From Opitutia bacterium (GTDB lineage Bacteria > Verrucomicrobiota > Verrucomicrobiia > Opitutales > Coraliomargaritaceae), in assembly GCA_003503355.1 (NCBI GenBank), contig DOCS01000053.1:1-9435 (forward strand): 9,435 nt of DNA, in the 5' to 3' direction. Shown piece by piece: positions 4,909 through 9,435 of this stretch. Below the pieces are notes generated by a model that was not told the origin of the DNA, ran no database searches, and saw only the letters and a list, made by a program, of their open reading frames with translations. Every line of letters starts with the position of its first letter. The first letter of the stretch is position 1. A program made the position numbers and the translations under genes.

Positions 4909-5940
4909 ATGAACTCACGTGAACGTTTCCTCGCCGCAGCACATTGCCAACCCGTTGACCGTCCGCCGATCTGGCTGATGCGCCAAGCCGGTCGCTACCT
5001 TCCAGAGTATCGCGCACTGAAGGCACAACACGACTTTGTCACCATGGTGCGCACACCCGAACTGGCAGCCGAAGTCACGCTTCAGCCGCTCAAACGCTTC
5101 CCGCTCGATGCCGCAGTCATCTTTTCCGACATTCTCGTCGTCCCCGAAGCCCTCGGCCAAGGCTACCACTTTCGCGATCAAGGTGGCATCGGCATGGATT
5201 ACCTGCTCGATACGCCGGAAAAAATCGCCGCCCTCGACGGATCCAAAATCACTGAAAAGCTCAACTACGTGGCCGAAGCGCTGAAATTGACTCGTTCCAA
5301 AATGGGCGATGAGACCGCGTTGCTCGGATTCTGTGGTTCGCCCTGGACCCTCGCCTGCTACATGCTCGAAGGGGGTTCGGCCAAGGACTTTGTGGCGATC
5401 AAAAAGCTAGCCTGGGACCAACCGGAACAATTTGAAGCGCTGATGCAGAAACTGACAAAGGCGATCGTCGAGTATCTGCACATGCAAATCGATGCCGGAG
5501 CGGACGCACTACAGATCTTTGACTCCTGGGGCGCGATCTGTCCGGCCAATCACTACGAAGCGTGGTCACTGCGCTGGATTCATCGCATTATTAACGAGCT
5601 CAAGCAGCGCGTGCCGGTCATTCTGTATGCCAAAGGCATGGGACACAAAGCCGCCGATCAAATTAACACCGGTGCATCCATCCTCAGCTTCGATTGGACG
5701 ATGAATCTGCGTGACATGCGCAACACCCTCAGCGATGGCATCGCGATGCAGGGCAACCTCGATCCTGTCACCCTGACCACCACGCCGGAGATCGTGCGCC
5801 GCGAGGCACAGCGCGTGCTCGACCAAGCAGGGCCAGAGCCCGGCTTCATTTTCAACCTTGGTCACGGAATGATCCCCAGCGCCAAGGTCGAATGCGTCGA
5901 AGCGCTGATGGAAGTCGTCACCGGCCGCAAGAACGCTTAG
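4909..5940 (+). CDS. hemE: Uroporphyrinogen decarboxylase
   Basis: HemE removes the four acetate carboxyls of uroporphyrinogen III to give coproporphyrinogen III, the substrate of the HemF encoded upstream. The 343-residue product has family length. Signature 1 (PIWLMRQAGRYLPEYR, 20-35) supplies the substrate-binding Arg residues R25 and R29. The catalytic Asp is D74 in IFSDIL. Signature 2 is GFCGSPWTLACYMLEG (140-155), and LQIFDSWG (201-208) and GFIFNLGHGMIP (312-323) complete the barrel. The 111-bp gap after hemF is AT-rich near the start and holds only a weak TGCTG/CAGCA stem (4843-4871), not a clear terminator. ATG at 4909 has no SD. TATAAA at 4899-4904 leaves room for a very short-leader or leaderless transcript in addition to read-through from hemF. 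Confidence 0.97.
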   Translation: MNSRERFLAAAHCQPVDRPPIWLMRQAGRYLPEYRALKAQHDFVTMVRTPELAAEVTLQPLKRFPLDAAVIFSDILVVPEALGQGYHFRDQGGIGMDYLLDTPEKIAALDGSKITEKLNYVAEALKLTRSKMGDETALLGFCGSPWTLACYMLEGGSAKDFVAIKKLAWDQPEQFEALMQKLTKAIVEYLHMQIDAGADALQIFDSWGAICPANHYEAWSLRWIHRIINELKQRVPVILYAKGMGHKAADQINTGASILSFDWTMNLRDMRNTLSDGIAMQGNLDPVTLTTTPEIVRREAQRVLDQAGPEPGFIFNLGHGMIPSAKVECVEALMEVVTGRKNA

Positions 5941-5967
5941 ACGCAGCCGCGTTATTCACCGCTGCAC

Positions 5968-7350
5968 ATGACATCCGCCGACCACAAATCGCCCCCGAGG
6001 ACCTGCATCATTGGGGCGGGCATCAGCGGGCTGGCTTTAGCTTGGCAACTGAAACGCAGCGGCCACGCCTGCACGGTGCTGGAGCCATCGGCACTCGCAG
6101 GCGGTGCACTGCGCAGTCACCGTGAAGGCGATTATCTGGCCGAAGAAGGCCCCAACTCGATCCTGCTCAACAGCCTAGAAATTGAGGACTTCCTTTACAG
6201 CATCCCTGGCCTCGAAGCAGCCATAATTGAAGCCAAACCGGAGGCCAAGAAGCGCTTCATCGTGCGCGCGGGCAAGCCGCACGCGGTCCCGATGGGGCCG
6301 CTCTCCGCGATCGCCACGCCACTGTGGTCCTGTGCCGCCAAACTCCGCGTGCTCGCCGAACCGTTTATTAAAGCCGCACCGGCGAACAGCGAAGAAAGCG
6401 TAGCCGATTTCATGCGCCGCCGACTCGGCGACGAACTGTACCGCTACGCGATCAACCCACTAGTGGGCGGCATCTATGCAGGCGACCCGGAACAGCTCTC
6501 CCTGCCGCACGCCTTTCCCAAGCTGTATGCACTGGAGCAACACCACGGCGGACTCATTCGTGGCGGGATCGCCAAGCTGAAAGCCGCACGCGCCGCGAAA
6601 GGTCCCAAAGTCCGCAAGCGTATTATTTCTTTCGAAAATGGCATGGCAGAGCTGCCGGAAAAACTCGCGGCGGCACTGGGCAACTCACTGCACACGGGGG
6701 TATCCATTCAATCCCTGCGAAAGACCGACGGCCACTGGAGCGTGACGTGGTCGAGTGCCGACGGAACAATCACTGAAAACAGCTTTGATCGACTGATTGT
6801 CACCGTGCCCGCGCACCGTCTGGCTCATTTACCTTTCGACGCTGCACTGCAAGACGAGCTACGCGAGCTCAACACCATCCACTACCCGCCGGTCTCCGTA
6901 CTGAGCTTGGGCTTTAAAAGGCAGCACATTGCGCATGCGATCGACGGATTCGGTGCACTGGTCCCCGAATGCGAAGCACGCAAAATCCTCGGCGTGCTGT
7001 TCCCATCCAGCCTGTTCGCACGACGCGCCCCGGCGAACGAAGTCTTGCTCACCGTGTTCGTCGGTGGCGAGCGCCAACCCGAGTGTGCCACGGCCGATAC
7101 CGAAAAGCTGAAAGCGACCGTGTTGCCCGAGCTACAACAGCTGCTCGGCGTCAGCGGCCCACCGACTTTCGTGCATCACAAGCACTGGGAACAAGCGATC
7201 CCGCAGTACAAATTAGGCTACGGCACGCAACTGGCACGCATGGAGCACATCGAACGCAAGCACGCCGGCCTCCAGCTGGCAGGCAACTACCGAGGCGGCA
7301 TTTCGGTGACGTATTGTATCGAAGCCGCGCTGTCCTACCCGACGCCTTAG
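5968..7350 (+). CDS. hemY: HemY-type protoporphyrinogen oxidase (FAD-dependent)
   Basis: The 460-residue product is an FAD-dependent porphyrinogen oxidase that would oxidise protoporphyrinogen IX to protoporphyrin IX with O2. The FAD-binding fold is at the N-terminus: CIIGAGISGLALAW (13-26, GxGxxG), VLEP (37-40), and LAEEGPNSIL (57-66). The C-terminal LAGNYRGGISVTYCIEAAL (437-455) is the usual FAD-contact end of the family. FMRRRLGDELYRYAINPLVGGIYAGD in the middle is also typical. There is no signal peptide or obvious membrane helix. It starts 27 bp after hemE on the same strand, so co-transcription is very likely. A coproporphyrinogen oxidase (CgoX) activity cannot be excluded by sequence alone, but the neighbouring hemF favours the protoporphyrin route. 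The symbol hemG is used for the same family in some annotations. Confidence 0.92.
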   Translation: MTSADHKSPPRTCIIGAGISGLALAWQLKRSGHACTVLEPSALAGGALRSHREGDYLAEEGPNSILLNSLEIEDFLYSIPGLEAAIIEAKPEAKKRFIVRAGKPHAVPMGPLSAIATPLWSCAAKLRVLAEPFIKAAPANSEESVADFMRRRLGDELYRYAINPLVGGIYAGDPEQLSLPHAFPKLYALEQHHGGLIRGGIAKLKAARAAKGPKVRKRIISFENGMAELPEKLAAALGNSLHTGVSIQSLRKTDGHWSVTWSSADGTITENSFDRLIVTVPAHRLAHLPFDAALQDELRELNTIHYPPVSVLSLGFKRQHIAHAIDGFGALVPECEARKILGVLFPSSLFARRAPANEVLLTVFVGGERQPECATADTEKLKATVLPELQQLLGVSGPPTFVHHKHWEQAIPQYKLGYGTQLARMEHIERKHAGLQLAGNYRGGISVTYCIEAALSYPTP

Positions 7351-7393
7351 CTCACTGACCGCTCAATCCGGCAGCCTAAGCGGGGGAAAACAA

Positions 7394-7475
7394 TGAAGCG
7401 GTTGGCGATTAACTGACCACCGACAGTGCAAGCATAGCCTGCAGGCACGACCGCCAGCTTCAACCAACCGCTTCA
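7394..7475 (-). repeat. 12-bp perfect inverted repeat with internal hairpin between convergent genes
   Basis: TGAAGCGGTTGG (7394-7405) and CCAACCGCTTCA (7464-7475) are perfectly complementary across a 58-nt insert. The insert holds a second imperfect stem, GTGCAAGC (7426-7433) with GCAGGCAC (7441-7448) around a 7-nt loop. It begins 18 bases after the kinase stop. On the minus strand the second arm is followed by TTGTTTT, so it may terminate that gene, although the insert is long for a simple terminator. A small palindromic repeat element or a structured RNA are the alternatives. Confidence 0.5.
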
Positions 7476-7493
7476 ATAGCAAGTTCTGCGTCT

Positions 7494-8711
7494 CTATCGT
7501 CCTCGTCGGATCTCTGAGCCCTTAAACTGAATACGCACACGGTAGATGCGTTTGATGCGGGTGCTGATCTTAAAGGTCTTGGGATCGACCGACTCGGGAA
7601 CTTCTTCGCGGTGAATGTCGATAATCGCATGGTAACCGCGCTCAGAGAAAATATCTATGAGCATGGAGAGCGCATCGGGGTTGTTAAAAATGGGATTCTC
7701 CGAATTGACCAATGCCTTGCCGGAAATCGCATGGCGCATAACGATTGGCATGAAGTCGTTCTTGATCAGTTCGACGACCTGGCTGAAGAGCTCGGTCTGC
7801 CGCTCTTCGTAGGAATCGAGGCGATTAACCAACTCCTGTCGGGCATGTTTAGAGAGTGTCGTCGCAATCTTAATCCGTGAGAGACGATCATAGGTCGCTT
7901 CATCCAGCTCGAGCGAGCCCTGATACTGAAGTTCCTGATCGATACGCGCACGCACTTCCTCGATCGTGCCGTGCGCGTTAATAAAGTGGTAGAAGAAAAT
8001 CGCGCGCAGGTCTTTCAGTGCGCCATAGGTCTTCTCCTTAAATGTGCGATAACGATCGAGTGCCGCTTCGGGGTCTGTATCGGTCGGGCGGATTTCTTCG
8101 AGTTCGCCATCGCCGGATTCGCGTACCTCTTCGTTGTGTGCGATCGCCTTATGACCACGGGAAAGCTGGCGCTTCACACTCTCCTTCTCATCGACAAAGA
8201 GCACCACGATGTGAAAGTGCGGCTTCTTGAAATGCGTCGAAAGCAGCGTGTTGGCATACTTGTTACGCAACGCGACCAGTTGATTGAACAGCAGCTTCAC
8301 ACACTCCACCTGCACCTTTGTACGCGGAAAACCGTCCAGAACCACGCCGCTCTGATACACCGGGTCCAGCAGCTGGCGAAAGATAATACCAATCACTTCG
8401 CGGTCGCCGACCAACCTGCCAGTATCGATCAACTTGCGGGCGGCGGGGCTCTGCAGCAAATCGCTGACCACCAGTGGCGGTGCGGTCAGGTCGCGATACT
8501 TCATAATGAAGTTGGTATTAGTCCCCTTACCGGCTCCGGGCGCACCATTTAGCCAGAAAATCTCCTTCGGGAAGCGCAGATTTTCTTCGCCCAGTTCTTC
8601 GACAAGCATCGTCCAGACGGAATTAAAAATGATCTGCGCATCTTTAACCTCAAGGTCCTCGATGTTTTTATTTTCAGGATTGGAAGTGGTTCCGACGGGA
8701 GTGGACGACAT
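7494..8711 (-). CDS. Nucleoside monophosphate kinase (adenylate-kinase-like) with C-terminal extension
   Basis: This encodes 405 residues, against about 190-220 for a standard bacterial adenylate kinase. Residues from about 50 to 265 form the kinase domain: P-loop GAPGAGKGT (56-64), an NMP-binding helix at SDLLQ (83-87), and LDGFPRT (125-131). A LID-like stretch without zinc Cys residues is followed by [17 protein letters not shown] (208-224). The first 45 or so residues are an extra polar and helical leader. Residues about 270-405 are an unassigned domain with long helices ([31 protein letters not shown]) and an ending rich in Lys, Arg and beta-forming residues ([25 protein letters not shown]). 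The nucleotide preference is not evident. The gene lies 73 bp downstream of lpxK on the same strand; ATG at 8711 has no SD. Confidence 0.85.
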   Translation of the reverse strand: MSSTPVGTTSNPENKNIEDLEVKDAQIIFNSVWTMLVEELGEENLRFPKEIFWLNGAPGAGKGTNTNFIMKYRDLTAPPLVVSDLLQSPAARKLIDTGRLVGDREVIGIIFRQLLDPVYQSGVVLDGFPRTKVQVECVKLLFNQLVALRNKYANTLLSTHFKKPHFHIVVLFVDEKESVKRQLSRGHKAIAHNEEVRESGDGELEEIRPTDTDPEAALDRYRTFKEKTYGALKDLRAIFFYHFINAHGTIEEVRARIDQELQYQGSLELDEATYDRLSRIKIATTLSKHARQELVNRLDSYEERQTELFSQVVELIKNDFMPIVMRHAISGKALVNSENPIFNNPDALSMLIDIFSERGYHAIIDIHREEVPESVDPKTFKISTRIKRIYRVRIQFKGSEIRRGR

Positions 8712-8784
8712 TGTTATGTTTGCTGTGTTGGGGTTAGATAAAAGAGGCCCTATTGGTGACGCTAATCAGCTATATAATCAAGCC

Positions 8785-9435
8785 TCATTCGGATTTTTCG
8801 GGAAACGTAGACCGTGAAGGGCGCGCCATTTGCGCTTGGGTATTGCGCGGCTGACAAATACGCGCCGCAGCATCCTCGAAGTCTTCTTCTCCGGAAAGAA
8901 TGTCGATTTCGAGGCGCAGGAAGTAGATCGGAATCGTCGGCTTGATGTCGTCGAACAGGCGCACCGCATCTTTCTCCGTAGTCACGATCATATCGATCCC
9001 GCCCTTGCCCGCCTGTTCATACAGATGCTTGATCTCTGCGCGTGTAAAGCGGTGATGATCGAGAAAGCGTTGATTGTACCGAATCTCGGCGCCGTAACCG
9101 CGCAACATTTTCTCAAAACTTTCCGGCGAGGCGATACCGCTAAATGAAGCGATGTGCGCGCCCTTCAATGTGTCGAGCGGCAGGCGCTCGCCGCTATCGA
9201 CAGCCTGCAAATACTGCGGCTGGTGCGAACATTCGATAATTTCGGCCTTTGAATTGTGCTCGCGGATCAGTTCAAGCAGCGCCTCGTCGCGGACCCCATC
9301 TGACTTGGTGAGAAAAATATAACTGGCTCGCGAGAGATGCTTGATCGGCTCGCGAAGGATGCCGCGCGGTAACAGGTGATGATTACCGAAAGGGTTGGTC
9401 TTATCGACCAATAATAAGTTTAGGCGACCTTTGAG
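8785..9435 (-). CDS. lpxK: Tetraacyldisaccharide 4'-kinase LpxK, C-terminal part (5' end outside window)
   Basis: LpxK phosphorylates the 4' position of the lipid A disaccharide precursor at the cytoplasmic face of the inner membrane. The visible 216 codons read in from the window edge with [24 protein letters not shown], the family signature following the catalytic region, so the apparent internal start at 9411 is not the real one. [22 protein letters not shown] and [14 protein letters not shown] are further LpxK hallmarks. The Walker A motif and N-terminal membrane anchor would lie beyond base 9435. The tail after about residue 190 ([20 protein letters not shown]) is polar and likely disordered. 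It precedes the kinase gene by 73 bp on the same strand. Its presence shows the cell makes lipid A. Confidence 0.93.
   Translation of the reverse strand, partial: LKGRLNLLLVDKTNPFGNHHLLPRGILREPIKHLSRASYIFLTKSDGVRDEALLELIREHNSKAEIIECSHQPQYLQAVDSGERLPLDTLKGAHIASFSGIASPESFEKMLRGYGAEIRYNQRFLDHHRFTRAEIKHLYEQAGKGGIDMIVTTEKDAVRLFDDIKPTIPIYFLRLEIDILSGEEDFEDAAARICQPRNTQAQMARPSRSTFPEKSE

Noticed and set aside
7394..7475. Integron attC site
   Set aside because: The size and a GTTGG-containing arm suggested it, but the RYYYAAC...GTTRRRY core boxes are not in the required order and no integron integrase or cassette array is present.
7971..8552. 193-codon plus-strand frame
   Set aside because: Wholly antisense to the kinase gene, whose P-loop and LDGFPRT motifs are unambiguous; no recognisable family in this frame.
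1..9435. CRISPR array, insertion sequence or toxin-antitoxin system
   Set aside because: No regularly spaced direct repeats, transposase or paired small toxin/antitoxin genes were found on either strand.

Overview
The window looks like chromosomal DNA from a Gram-negative, oxygen-using bacterium, most likely a member of the Verrucomicrobiota, perhaps the Opitutae/Puniceicoccales. The reasons are lipid A biosynthesis (lpxK), an oxygen-dependent haem pathway, moderately high GC, a long adenylate-kinase-like protein with a C-terminal extension of a kind I associate with that phylum, and a near absence of Shine-Dalgarno sequences. The placement is inference; no rRNA or marker search was possible.

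Bases 1-841 are an accessory scar. A 20-bp hairpin/operator-like palindrome (120-139) sits directly before a GC-rich gene of unknown function (142-453, +). Convergent with it is the C-terminal remnant of a tyrosine recombinase (457-616, -) whose catalytic Tyr position reads Asp. Just beyond lies a decayed tRNA-Gly(CCC) with encoded CCA (685-759, -). A tRNA whose 3' end faces an integrase remnant is the classic layout of an integrated element that has since been eroded. A 52-bp palindrome (764-815) separates the scar from recR.

Bases 842-2586 hold minus-strand housekeeping genes: ybaB-recR (nucleoid protein and recombination mediator, without the usual adjacent dnaX), a 378-bp intergenic stretch with nested inverted repeats, and a two-CBS-domain protein with a clear Rho-independent terminator.

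Bases 2587-3811 hold an atypical NAD(P)-binding epimerase/reductase-like gene on the minus strand. It is divergent, across 50 bp, from the plus-strand haem cluster hemF-hemE-hemY (3862-7350). HemE makes coproporphyrinogen III, HemF converts it with O2 to protoporphyrinogen IX, and HemY oxidises that to protoporphyrin IX, so the three genes cover consecutive late steps.

Bases 7351-9435: a 12-bp perfect inverted repeat with a 58-nt insert lies between the convergent ends of hemY and a minus-strand nucleoside-monophosphate-kinase-like gene with an unassigned C-terminal domain. Upstream of the kinase is the 3' part of lpxK, which runs off the window end. The two likely share a transcript.
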